A DNA stretch of 64,000 nt from Rhizobium sp. (GTDB taxonomy: Bacteria; Pseudomonadota; Alphaproteobacteria; Rhizobiales; Rhizobiaceae), in contig JAQGJP010000016.1 of NCBI GenBank assembly GCA_028290545.1, positions 40,387-104,386 of the forward strand. The letters are read 5' to 3'. A program made the translations under genes and the position numbers. This document shows positions 8,866 to 17,033 of this stretch, one piece after another. The notes below the pieces were generated by a model. It was not told the DNA's origin and ran no database searches. It saw only the letters and a program-made list of their open reading frames with translations. Position 1 is the first letter of the stretch. Each line of letters opens with the position of its first letter.

Positions 8866-8890
8866 GGAACCGTACCCGTCAAATTTCGTT
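8866..8890 (+). promoter_or_regulatory. EcfG (general stress sigma factor) promoter
   Basis: GGAAC at 8866-8870 and CGTT at 8887-8890, separated by exactly 16 bases. This matches the alphaproteobacterial EcfG/RpoE2 consensus GGAAC-N16/17-CGTT. It lies 30 bases upstream of the DUF883-like start at 8921, the correct position and orientation to drive it. Confidence 0.75.
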
Positions 8891-8920
8891 TCTGTTGGCC
8901 GAAACAGAATGGGGTGCGTC

Positions 8921-9244
8921 ATGGACAAGCGAGATATTTCCGTCGAGTCGCTGCAACACGAACTGACCGATCTCAAGGGCGAGATCCTCGAGTTGTCGAG
9001 GGCGCTTGCATCGAATGCGAGCAGCGCCGCCGAAAGTGTCGGTCCTGCATATGAGGCAACCAAGGGCGCGGTGCGTCAGACGGCTCAAACCGTGAGAGAT
9101 CAAGGCCAGGCCGCCGTGGATGTCATCCGAGAAAACCCAGGCACGACGACATCAGTAGCGGTAACCGCAGGCCTCATCGGCCTGGCGCTTGGCTACATGC
9201 TGGGCTCCACATCGTCGCCGGAGCGCTCGCGCTGGCACCTTTGA
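8921..9244 (+). CDS. DUF883-like (ElaB/YqjD-type) membrane-anchored stress protein
   Basis: 107-residue protein: an amphipathic coiled-coil-like region (residues 1-75, rich in Ala, Glu and Gln) followed by one C-terminal transmembrane helix with a glycine zipper (SVAVTAGLIGLALGYMLG). This is the layout of ElaB/YqjD/YgaM proteins, which tether ribosomes or membranes in stationary phase in E. coli. The ATG at 8921 is preferred because the region before it contains the EcfG promoter at 8866-8890. General-stress control is therefore inferred. Confidence 0.75.
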   Translation: MDKRDISVESLQHELTDLKGEILELSRALASNASSAAESVGPAYEATKGAVRQTAQTVRDQGQAAVDVIRENPGTTTSVAVTAGLIGLALGYMLGSTSSPERSRWHL

Positions 9245-9264
9245 TGACCTAATCGGTCAATCGA

Positions 9265-9621
9265 CTACTTCTGGAAGTGAAGGATGTAGAGCTTTCGGGT
9301 CTTTTCGTGGATAGTCCATTCGCCTTTCCAGCCGATGGGCAGGACGAGAACTTCCCCGGGTCCGACGTCCTTCGTGCTACCGTCACCGTTGTGCAGTGCC
9401 ACGCGACCGGAGACGATGTGGCAGATTTCGGAGTTGGTCTCGCGCGACGCGGTAAAGCGGCCGGGCGTGCACTCCCATACCCCGACCTCGACGAGCCCGT
9501 CGTCCGATGTCCATAACGTCTGACCGGCCTCTTGCTGGGCGCCGCTGATCGACGTTGGCTTCGGAAGGGCTTCGCCGAGATCGATGGAAGCGAGATGCGC
9601 GAAGGTCTGGAAGTCTATCAT
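9265..9621 (-). CDS. Cupin-domain protein (DUF861/EutQ-like)
   Basis: 118-residue single-domain cupin. The core strands are visible: VGVWECTPGRFTASRETNSEICHIVSGRV, then GDGSTKDVGPGEVLVLPIGWKGEWTIHE, as in the DUF861 group that includes (S)-ureidoglycine aminohydrolase-like and EutQ-like cupins. It lies 32 bases downstream of the FAD oxidoreductase and is the last gene of that operon. In other rhizobia this cupin often accompanies amine or opine oxidation genes. The exact reaction is unknown. Confidence 0.75.
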   Translation of the reverse strand: MIDFQTFAHLASIDLGEALPKPTSISGAQQEAGQTLWTSDDGLVEVGVWECTPGRFTASRETNSEICHIVSGRVALHNGDGSTKDVGPGEVLVLPIGWKGEWTIHEKTRKLYILHFQK

Positions 9622-9653
9622 GTGTAAATCTCTGATTGTCTTGATGGAAAGGG

Positions 9654-11039
9654 TCAGTGGCCTGTCAGGCGGTCGGCAATGGCCGCGAGTTTTGATGTGC
9701 GGTCCAGGCCCGCTTCCTCGCGCTCGTCGGCGATACGATAGAGCTGATACATCGAATGCACACCCAGCCAACGCATCGGCTCGGGCTCCCATTTGCGCAC
9801 CGAGCGGTTGACCCATGGCAGCCGCGTCAGTTCCGTATCATGGCCAAGGATGAGGTCGCGCAGCGTGCGGCCTGAGAGATTGGAACTGGAGACGCCGAGC
9901 CCGACATAACCGCCGGCCCATCCGATTCCGCTGTCCTTGTCGAGACCGACCGTGGTGCACCAGTCGCGCGGCACGCCGAGTACGCCGCACCAGGCGTGGT
10001 CGATGCGCAGCTTCTTGGTTTGCGGCAGCAGTCGCGTCAGGATCGATCGCAATTGCGCGATTGTCGCGTCCTGGGTTTGGCCACGCACATCAGTGTTCGA
10101 TCCGAAACGGTAGGGCACGCCGCGTCCGCCCATGGTGATCCGCCCTTCGCGGGTCCGCTGCGCGTAGCAATAGGCATGCGCCATGTCGCCGAGAAGTTCA
10201 TGACCCTCCCAGCCGATTTCCTTCCACAAAGCGGCAGGCAATGGTTCCGTGATGATCTGGGCGCTGTTCAAAGGCAACCAGAGTCGCTTGTGATCAGGAA
10301 TGCCGGCGGTGAAGCCTTCCGTCGCGCGGATGATGATCGGCGCGCGAACCGTGCCGCGATTGGTGGTGACCTTGCCTTTTTCGATCGAGATCACTTCTGT
10401 CTGCTCGTAGATCGGCACGCCCATGCGCTCGACGGCGGCGGCCAGCCCGCGCACCAGTTTGGCTGGCTGCACCCGCGCCATGCCATGCGTCACGAACCCG
10501 CCTTGGACATTGCGGATCGCAACGCGTTTGGCGGTGTCCTCGGCGCTGAGCATGGTGATGCGTTCGGCCGGAACATCCCAGCCGCGATGATCGGCATAGG
10601 TTTTCTTCAGCCTGTCGAGCTGCGCCGTGTTGGTCGCGACCAGAAGATTGTCGACCCTGATGATATCGGCGTCGATGCGTTCCGCTTCGGTCACTGAGAT
10701 TACCTCGGTCACGGTCGCGGCCATCGCCCGCTCCATGGCAATAACACCATCGCGCGACGAGGTCTGCAGATATTTGTCGCGCGACCAGCTGAAACCGCCC
10801 GACAGCCAGCCGCCATTGCGTCCGGATGCGCCGAAGCCGGCGAATTCCTTCTCGACCATGGCGATGCGGATCGTTGGATCGGCTTTCCTCAGGTAATAGG
10901 CGGTCCACAGCCCCGTATAGCCGGCACCGACGATGCAGACATCGGCTTTAACGTCGCCGGGCAAAGGCGAACGATAGCCCGGTACGCCACCGATATCGGC
11001 ATACCAGAAAGAGACATTTCCGTTTGTTGCAGCATTCAT
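9654..11039 (-). CDS. FAD-dependent amine/amino-acid oxidase (DAO family, PuuB-like)
   Basis: 461-residue flavoprotein. The dinucleotide-binding G-x-G-x-x-G is in VCIVGAGYTGLWTAYYL near residue 31, followed by the acidic ribose-binding end of strand 2 (VEKEFAGFGASGRNGG), all typical of D-amino-acid-oxidase-fold enzymes. C-terminal FAD contacts are in GWAGGYVGLGVSSSNLSGR. The closest group I recall is gamma-glutamylputrescine oxidoreductase (PuuB) and relatives. Context with a polyamine-type importer and an XRE-cupin regulator supports oxidation of an imported amine, but the substrate cannot be fixed from sequence. Confidence 0.85.
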   Translation of the reverse strand: MNAATNGNVSFWYADIGGVPGYRSPLPGDVKADVCIVGAGYTGLWTAYYLRKADPTIRIAMVEKEFAGFGASGRNGGWLSGGFSWSRDKYLQTSSRDGVIAMERAMAATVTEVISVTEAERIDADIIRVDNLLVATNTAQLDRLKKTYADHRGWDVPAERITMLSAEDTAKRVAIRNVQGGFVTHGMARVQPAKLVRGLAAAVERMGVPIYEQTEVISIEKGKVTTNRGTVRAPIIIRATEGFTAGIPDHKRLWLPLNSAQIITEPLPAALWKEIGWEGHELLGDMAHAYCYAQRTREGRITMGGRGVPYRFGSNTDVRGQTQDATIAQLRSILTRLLPQTKKLRIDHAWCGVLGVPRDWCTTVGLDKDSGIGWAGGYVGLGVSSSNLSGRTLRDLILGHDTELTRLPWVNRSVRKWEPEPMRWLGVHSMYQLYRIADEREEAGLDRTSKLAAIADRLTGH

Positions 11040-11096
11040 TCTCGCATTCCGTCTGCCAAAGCGTATCAGGTGAGGGGCATATTGGGTGAGGGCGTA

Positions 11097-12209
11097 TCAG
11101 GTAAGATTGATGTCTGCGCGGCCATCGTCCGCCAGCAGCTTGATGTCATTGGGCGAGAAGGCGACATCGACCTCGTCGCCAATTGAAAACCCCGGTTCTT
11201 CCAGCGAGCTGCGGATGATCGCGGCCGAGCCATCCTTCAGCGTCACCTCGTATTTCGAGCCGGAACCGAGATAAATCGCTTCGTTCACCCGCCCGCGGAG
11301 CCGGTTGCTGCCGGTGGGGACGATCGCGTCGGGCCTGCGCAGCATCAGTTTTTCCGGCCGCAGCAGCATGACGGGCGTGCCGCCTCCCGCCAGCCGTTTC
11401 GGTGCGACGACCCTGTCGCCGGCGATGGTTAGCGACGTATCGGCGCCCGACGTTTCCGCAGTTCCCCTCAGAATGGTGGAATCGCCGATAAACCGGCCGA
11501 CGAACAGGGTCTCCGGCTCGTCATAGAGCCGCCTGCCGGAGCCGATCTGCTCGATACGGCCCTGATTGAAGACCGCGATCCGGTCGGAGAGAACCAGCGC
11601 CTCTTCCTGGTCGTGGGTGACATAGACGAATGTCGTGCCGAGTTCGCGGTGGATGCGCTTGATTTCGAGCTGCAGCCACTCGCGCAGTTTCTTGTCCAGC
11701 GCCCCCAGGGGCTCATCCATCAACAGCAGCGGCGGATCGAAGACGATGGCACGCGCCAGCGCCACGCGTTGCTGCTGGCCGCCGGACAATTCGCTGGGAT
11801 AACGATGGGCGAAATCGGTCATCTTGACCATATCGAGGGCGAGGGCGACGCGGGCGTCGCGCTCCGTCGTGCCGATGCCGCGCAGTTTCAGCGGATAGGC
11901 GACGTTCTTGCCGACGGTCATGTGCGGAAACAGCGCATAGTGCTGGAAGACGACGCCGATGTTGCGTTTGTGTGCCGGCAGTCCGACCACGCTTTCGCCG
12001 CCGATGCGAAGCTCGCCTGACGAGACTTCGGTAAAACCCGCTATCATGTTGAGCGTGGTGGTCTTGCCCGAACCGCTGGGGCCTAGCAGCGTCATGAACT
12101 CGCCGGGCTCGATATGCAGGCTGACCTCATTCAGGGCCACGAAACTGCCGTAGCGCTTGGTCGCCTTGTCGATATCGATCGCCGCACCGCGTCCGCTTGA
12201 GCGCGCCAT
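11097..12209 (-). CDS. Spermidine/putrescine-type ABC importer, ATP-binding protein
   Basis: 370-residue PotA-like ATPase. Walker A GPSGSGKTT near residue 45, Q-loop VVFQHYALFPH, signature LSGGQQQRVALARA, Walker B LLLMDEPLGALD and H-loop YVTHDQ are all intact. A TOBE-type regulatory domain occupies roughly residues 280-360. Its start lies one base past the end of the permease gene, so it is tightly coupled. It energises uptake by the two permeases and the binding protein encoded upstream. Confidence 0.9.
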   Translation of the reverse strand: MARSSGRGAAIDIDKATKRYGSFVALNEVSLHIEPGEFMTLLGPSGSGKTTTLNMIAGFTEVSSGELRIGGESVVGLPAHKRNIGVVFQHYALFPHMTVGKNVAYPLKLRGIGTTERDARVALALDMVKMTDFAHRYPSELSGGQQQRVALARAIVFDPPLLLMDEPLGALDKKLREWLQLEIKRIHRELGTTFVYVTHDQEEALVLSDRIAVFNQGRIEQIGSGRRLYDEPETLFVGRFIGDSTILRGTAETSGADTSLTIAGDRVVAPKRLAGGGTPVMLLRPEKLMLRRPDAIVPTGSNRLRGRVNEAIYLGSGSKYEVTLKDGSAAIIRSSLEEPGFSIGDEVDVAFSPNDIKLLADDGRADINLT

Positions 12210-12210
12210 G

Positions 12211-13002
12211 TCAGTTCCTCTTTTGCGCCGCGCCGAGAAGCAGGCCGGCGGTGATCAACAGGGTCGTTGCCAGGAAAAGAATCGTGCCGACAGCGGCGAC
12301 CGTCGGGTCGGCATCCCGGGTAATGCTGGTGAATATCTGCACGGGCAGGGTTTTCAGGTAGGGGCTGGTGATGAACAGCGCGACGATGATTTCGTCGAAC
12401 GACGTCACGAAAGCAAACAGCAAGCCCGACAGCAGGCCGGGCGCGATCAGCGGCAGGGTGATCGTGCGGAATGTCGTCAGCCGGCTGGCGCCGAGGCTGG
12501 CAGCTGCCGTCTCAAGCCGCTTGTCGAACACTTCGAGGCTTGCGGACACGGCGATCAGCACGAAGGGAATGGCGAGCATGGTGTGGGCCAGCACGAAGCC
12601 CGGCAATGTGCCGACCAGCCGCATGTCGAGATAGACGGCGTAGATGCCGATTGCCAATACCACGCCGGGAATGACCATCGGGGTAATCAGCAGCGCCCGC
12701 AAAACTCCGCTTGCGGCACTTTTCATGCGGTCGAGACCAAAGGCCGCGAGCGTCCCCAGAATGGTTGCCAGTAACGCCACCAAACATGCGACCTTCATCG
12801 AGTTGAAGAAGCTTGTCGACCATTCGGGATTGGAAAAAAAGTTCTGATACCACTGCCATGAAAAGCCGGATGGCGGGAAAGCCAGCGATTTCTTCTCGTT
12901 GAAGGAGATCGGCAGGATCACCAGCGTCGGCGCCAAAAGCCAGATGGCGATCAACACGCAGAACAGGCCGAGCAGCACACGGGTCGGAAGAGCCATCGGC
13001 AT
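12211..13002 (-). CDS. Polyamine-type ABC importer permease (PotC-like)
   Basis: 263-residue inner-membrane permease with about six helices. The binding-protein-dependent transport EAA loop reads EVFDKRLETAAASLGASRLTTFRTITLPLIAPGL around residues 155-190. Its ATG overlaps the stop of the preceding permease (ATGA), showing translational coupling. The PotB/PotC pairing fits the polyamine/opine/iron-type importer family. Confidence 0.88.
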   Translation of the reverse strand: MPMALPTRVLLGLFCVLIAIWLLAPTLVILPISFNEKKSLAFPPSGFSWQWYQNFFSNPEWSTSFFNSMKVACLVALLATILGTLAAFGLDRMKSAASGVLRALLITPMVIPGVVLAIGIYAVYLDMRLVGTLPGFVLAHTMLAIPFVLIAVSASLEVFDKRLETAAASLGASRLTTFRTITLPLIAPGLLSGLLFAFVTSFDEIIVALFITSPYLKTLPVQIFTSITRDADPTVAAVGTILFLATTLLITAGLLLGAAQKRN

Positions 13003-13922
13003 CAGTGCCTCGCCGCTTTCTTGTAGCGCTGTCGCATCAGGGGTGCGGCGAGCGCCAACAGGATGAAGGTCGAGACCAGCAGCACGACGCCCATCGCGCC
13101 GCCACGACCCCAGTTGAGCAGGCTCAGCACCTGGGTCTGTACCAGTGTGGATAGCATTGTGCTACGCGGGCCGCCCAGCAGCGCCGGGGTGATGTAGAAG
13201 CCGAGCGACAGGATGAAGACGATGATCGCACCGGCATAGACCCCCGGAAGCGAAAGCGGCAGGTAGACGTGAATGAATGCCTTGAAAGGCCGGGCGCCGA
13301 GGCTGCGCGCCGCCTGCAGCAGGCGGAGGTCTATGCCCTTCATCACGGAATAGAGCGGCAGGATCATGAAGGGCATCAACACCTGCGCCATGCCGATGAC
13401 GACGCCCACCTGTGTGCGGATCAGCTTGATCGGGCTGGAGCCCACCGCTCTCAGTGTCGAGTTGATGACGCCGGAATCCTGCAGCAGGATCACCCAGGCG
13501 AGCGTGCGCACGACGCCGCTGACCCAGAACGGCACCAGCACGCAGAGGATAAGAATGAGCCGCAGCCGGGCCCCGACGGCCGTCATCGCATAGGCATAGG
13601 GATAGGCGCAGAGCACGCAGACGACCGTCACCCAGGCCGAGATCGAGAAAGTGCGTTGCAGCACCGTGAGATTGATCGGCGTGCTAAAGAACCAGATATA
13701 GTTCTGCAGCCCCCATTGCGGCTCCTGGAAACTGCGCAGCACGATGATCAGCAGCGGATAGCCCATGACCGCAAACAGCAGCAGCAGCGCGGGTAGCGCC
13801 AGCCAAGCGGGCTGATGCATGATCGACTGCCATAGACGGGCCGATGCCCCTGAACGCCGGTTGGAGGCCGGCTTGTCGCCGACCTCGTCCCGCTTTACAT
13901 CTGAAACATCGTTCACGGACAT
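13002..13922 (-). CDS. Polyamine-type ABC importer permease (PotB-like)
   Basis: 306-residue inner-membrane permease. After a polar N-terminus of about 45 residues come six predicted helices, with the EAA loop GIDLRLLQAARSLGARPFKAFIHVYLPLSLPG near residue 205. Its start lies upstream of the binding-protein stop codon (about 20 bases of overlap). It forms the heteromeric channel with the PotC-like gene that follows. Confidence 0.88.
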   Translation of the reverse strand: MSVNDVSDVKRDEVGDKPASNRRSGASARLWQSIMHQPAWLALPALLLLFAVMGYPLLIIVLRSFQEPQWGLQNYIWFFSTPINLTVLQRTFSISAWVTVVCVLCAYPYAYAMTAVGARLRLILILCVLVPFWVSGVVRTLAWVILLQDSGVINSTLRAVGSSPIKLIRTQVGVVIGMAQVLMPFMILPLYSVMKGIDLRLLQAARSLGARPFKAFIHVYLPLSLPGVYAGAIIVFILSLGFYITPALLGGPRSTMLSTLVQTQVLSLLNWGRGGAMGVVLLVSTFILLALAAPLMRQRYKKAARH

Positions 13923-13940
13923 GTTGCCGCTGTTCCGGGC

Positions 13941-15017
13941 TTAGTTGCCGGACATCAGTGCCGTCCACTTTTCTGCAGCCGCCGGGAAGTTGGCAACCCA
14001 GAACTTGATGTTCTGTTGGTAACCCTGCTTGATCCGCTCCGGTGTGTTGGTCAGGAAAGCCTTGGTCACGTCGTCGACTTCAGGCTTGGCTTCCAGGTTG
14101 ATCGGCGTGTAGGACGTGGTCTTGGAAAGGATTTCCTGCGCGCCCTTGCCGAGATAGGCGTTGAGCAGCGCATAGGCAGCATCCGTGTCCTTGACGCCGA
14201 CCGGGATGGTCATCTGGTCCATCACCACAAGCCAATCCTGCCAGACGGGCGTGTAGGCGGCACCGTTCTTGACAGCGGTCATGGCGCGGCCGGTCCACAT
14301 CATCACCATGTCGGCTTCGCCGGACTCGGCCAACTGTTGGGATTCAGCGCCGGTTTTCCAGTAGATCGTGTCCGGACCAAGTGCCTTGAACCTGGCGAGG
14401 CCCTTGTCGATGTCTTCCGGCTTCATTTTCTCGATGGAGCCGCCATCGGCGAGGATCGCCTGCTCGATCAAACCACCGGTCGGATCGCCGCTGCCATCGA
14501 TGGCGCGCACGCCCGGGAATTTCGCCGTATCGAAGAAATCCTTCCAGTTCTTCGGCGGATTGTCCTTGTAGGTCTCGTTCTTGTACATCAGCACGACGCC
14601 ATAATTCATGGCGGGCACGCTGCATTCGCCCACCTGGTTCGGCGGAATATGCGAAATGTCGAGCTTGCTGAAATCGAGCTTCTGGAACAGCGTACCGCAA
14701 TGGACGTAGGGCGGAAGGTCTGCCGTGTCGACCACGTCCCAGGTGACATTGCCGGATTCGACCTGCGCCTGAAGCTTGGCAATTTCCGTCGGACCGTCAT
14801 TCAGGAGGGTGACACCGGATTTCTCGACGAATTCCTTGAGGGCCGCAACTTGCCCGTCCTGATAGATGCCGCCATAGGAAACGAAGGTCAGCGTCTTGCC
14901 TTTGAGCGAGCCTTCGACCACGGCGCCAGCCACCGGCTTTTCCTGCGCAAATGCTGATCCTGCCGCAAACAACGTGGCCATCGCCGCAGCGATGCCGAAC
15001 CGAATTCTTCCCGTCAT
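13941..15017 (-). CDS. Polyamine-type ABC importer substrate-binding protein
   Basis: 358-residue periplasmic protein with a Sec signal peptide ending at Ala-Phe-Ala (near residue 24). The mature protein matches the PotD/PotF-like group (LTFVSYGGIYQDGQVAALKEF, then NVTWDVVDTADLPPYVHCGTLFQKLD). Two or three cysteines sit near residues 108-135. The ligand may be a polyamine, opine or related amine. It begins 18 bases after the regulator gene, which therefore appears to be the first gene of the operon. Confidence 0.88.
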   Translation of the reverse strand: MTGRIRFGIAAAMATLFAAGSAFAQEKPVAGAVVEGSLKGKTLTFVSYGGIYQDGQVAALKEFVEKSGVTLLNDGPTEIAKLQAQVESGNVTWDVVDTADLPPYVHCGTLFQKLDFSKLDISHIPPNQVGECSVPAMNYGVVLMYKNETYKDNPPKNWKDFFDTAKFPGVRAIDGSGDPTGGLIEQAILADGGSIEKMKPEDIDKGLARFKALGPDTIYWKTGAESQQLAESGEADMVMMWTGRAMTAVKNGAAYTPVWQDWLVVMDQMTIPVGVKDTDAAYALLNAYLGKGAQEILSKTTSYTPINLEAKPEVDDVTKAFLTNTPERIKQGYQQNIKFWVANFPAAAEKWTALMSGN

Positions 15018-15035
15018 GATATCTGCTCCCTTGTT

Positions 15036-15701
15036 TTATGACTCGCTGTCTTGCTCCTGCCCGGCCGCGAGCGGTTTCCGGGGGACATACTGGTCCAGAT
15101 CGACCACGCCGCTGGTCGGCGGCGAAATGATCCATAGGACTTCGGCGGGTACAGGCCCGACGTTTCTGGTCTTGTGCGGCGTCGATGTCGAATATTCGAT
15201 ACTGTCCCCCTCGCGCAGGAGGAAGCGTTCCGACCCCAGCGTCAGCTCGACTTCACCGCGCAGCACAAGGAACATTTCATGCGCATTGCCGTGAACATAA
15301 GGCACATCTCCTGTCGTTCCGCCGGGATCGAACTCCCCGACATAGACTTCGAATTCGTGGATCGGGCGGCGCGACAACAGCGTCTTGCGGTAACCTTCGC
15401 TCGGCGGCAATGCGGGTCGGTCGCCTCTTTGCAGGATTTCGTGCGGCGAAGCCTGCTCATCGGCAAACAGATCGGAAATACCAATGCCGAGCGCATTGGT
15501 GATGCGCATCAAGGTGCTGGTATTGACCCCGCTCAACCCCCGTTCGAACTGGCTGATGAAACTCGCTGTTGTCCCGGTCAACTCTCCCAATTGCCGAAGC
15601 GTCAGACGCCGCGCCGTCCGGAAAGCCTTGATCCGCTGTCCGATTGCGGAAAGGTTACGTGCCTCTCCGTCGCTCCCATCGATATTTTCGGTGCTCCCCA
15701 A
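15036..15701 (-). CDS. XRE-family transcriptional regulator with C-terminal cupin (PuuR-like)
   Basis: About 221 residues. An N-terminal helix-turn-helix of the XRE type (IGQRIKAFRTARRLTLRQLGELTGTTASFISQFERGLSGVNTSTLMRI) is followed by a cupin sensor domain (YVHGNAHEMFLVLRGEVELTLGSE). PuuR, the putrescine-utilisation repressor, has the same layout. TTG 15701 is chosen because GGAGGAG precedes it by about 7 bases; another TTG at 15749 would add 16 residues but has no ribosome site. It leads the importer operon, and an inverted repeat at 15714-15732 sits directly before its ribosome site, suggesting autoregulation. Confidence 0.85.
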   Translation of the reverse strand: MGSTENIDGSDGEARNLSAIGQRIKAFRTARRLTLRQLGELTGTTASFISQFERGLSGVNTSTLMRITNALGIGISDLFADEQASPHEILQRGDRPALPPSEGYRKTLLSRRPIHEFEVYVGEFDPGGTTGDVPYVHGNAHEMFLVLRGEVELTLGSERFLLREGDSIEYSTSTPHKTRNVGPVPAEVLWIISPPTSGVVDLDQYVPRKPLAAGQEQDSES

Positions 15702-15713
15702 GCCTTCTCCTCC

Positions 15714-15732
15714 ACTTAACAAGCTATTAAGT
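15714..15732. promoter_or_regulatory. Candidate operator of the XRE-cupin regulator
   Basis: Perfect inverted repeat ACTTAA-N7-TTAAGT, 19 bases, located immediately upstream of the ribosome site of the regulator that heads the polyamine-type operon. Position and symmetry suit binding by the regulator itself. Assignment is inferred. Confidence 0.45.
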
Positions 15733-15894
15733 GAAATTGGATCTGGCAAGCGGATTCTTGAAAATCGCAGATGGAAACGTCATACGGGCTCTGTCTCAAC
15801 CCGAATTCTTTGACAGTGTTCGCCGTATCAAGAGTCTTGTCGTACCGTCACGTTACCGACAGTCTGCCTTTAGCAAGACAAGCGAATACAATCC

Positions 15895-15923
15895 TTGCGC
15901 AATTGTTTTCTACTCCATATGTT
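15895..15923 (+). promoter_or_regulatory. Possible sigma70 promoter of the sugar importer operon
   Basis: TTGCGC at 15895-15900 and TATGTT at 15918-15923, spaced 17 bases, about 70 bases upstream of the binding-protein gene at 15991. The match is moderate and no start site has been mapped. Confidence 0.35.
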
Positions 15924-15990
15924 TCTCGCGCGACCGGGGCAATGAGGATTAGCGCCGTATCGTGAAAGCTTCTTGAGGAGGATATGCTTT

Positions 15991-16938
15991 ATGAAGAGAC
16001 GTGATTTTCTGTTGTCATCCGTAGCCCTGGCCGCCGTCGCCGGCATGCCGCTTGGGGCGTTCGCCCAGGAAAAGCTGACGATATTGGGCTCCGTGCCTAA
16101 CCTCGGCTTCCCGTTCTTCGTCCATATGCTCAACCAGATCAAGGCTGAGTCCGAGGCGCAAGGCGTCAACATGATCGAGAGCGACGGTCAGAACTCGGCG
16201 CCCAAGCAGACTGCCGATATCGAAGCGGCGATCGTGCAGAAGGTTAATGCCATCGTTATCTCGCCGCTCGACGTCAACGCCCTTGCTCCCGCCATCGAGC
16301 AGGCGGTGCAGGCCGGTGTTCCCGTGGTCACGATCGACCGCCGCGTCGATGGCGTGGAAGGCATTCTTGCCCATGTGGGCGCAGACAATGTCAAGGGCGG
16401 CGAAGCCGAAGCCCAAGCCGTGGTCGATGCCTTCCCGAATGGCGCCAAGCTTTTCCACCTGCAGGGCCAGCCGGGCGCCGGCCCGGCGATCGATCGCAAC
16501 AAGGGCGTCCATAACGTGCTCGACGGCATGAAGGACAAGTATCAGATCATCTTCGAACAGACGGCAAACTTCGCCCGCGATCAGGGCCTGTCCGTGACCG
16601 AGGCGGGTCTGTCGGCCAATGGCAAGCCCGATGCGATCATCTGCGCCAATGACGACATGGCGCTGGGAGCGATGGAAGCCTGCGCTGCCCGTGGCTTCAG
16701 CGATGTGAAGATCTACGGTTTCGATGCCCTGCCGGAAGCACTCGTCGCCGTTCGCGACGGCAAGCTCGCCGGCACCGTCGAGCAGTTCCCGGGCGAACAA
16801 TCCCGCACGGCGGTCAGGATCGCGGTCGCCTATGCCAAGGACAAGACCGAACCGAAGGAAAAGCTGGTATTGCTAACGCCGATCGTCATCGGCAAGGACA
16901 ATATCGACAAGGCCGAGCGTATCGGCGAAGCCAAGTAA
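15991..16938 (+). CDS. CUT2 sugar ABC importer substrate-binding protein
   Basis: 315-residue periplasmic protein of the ribose/galactose (RbsB-like, Peripla_BP_4) family. The ATG at 15991 has GAGGAGG about 8 bases upstream; a TTG at 15973 lies on top of that site and is rejected. The leader contains KRRDFL, possibly a Tat signal, with cleavage after Ala-Phe-Ala near residue 26. Mature landmarks are VISPLDVNALAPAIEQAVQAGVPVVTIDR and AIICANDDMALGAMEA, both standard for sugar binders. Encoded directly before its ATPase and permease; no catabolic gene accompanies this operon, so the sugar is unknown. Confidence 0.88.
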   Translation: MKRRDFLLSSVALAAVAGMPLGAFAQEKLTILGSVPNLGFPFFVHMLNQIKAESEAQGVNMIESDGQNSAPKQTADIEAAIVQKVNAIVISPLDVNALAPAIEQAVQAGVPVVTIDRRVDGVEGILAHVGADNVKGGEAEAQAVVDAFPNGAKLFHLQGQPGAGPAIDRNKGVHNVLDGMKDKYQIIFEQTANFARDQGLSVTEAGLSANGKPDAIICANDDMALGAMEACAARGFSDVKIYGFDALPEALVAVRDGKLAGTVEQFPGEQSRTAVRIAVAYAKDKTEPKEKLVLLTPIVIGKDNIDKAERIGEAK

Positions 16939-17033
16939 AGCAATATCTGCCGGGGCGGTTTCAGGCGTCAGCTTATGCAATGCCACAAGCCGCGCCGGCG
17001 ACAATTTGGTTTTCAGACTTTACGGAGGGGCCG

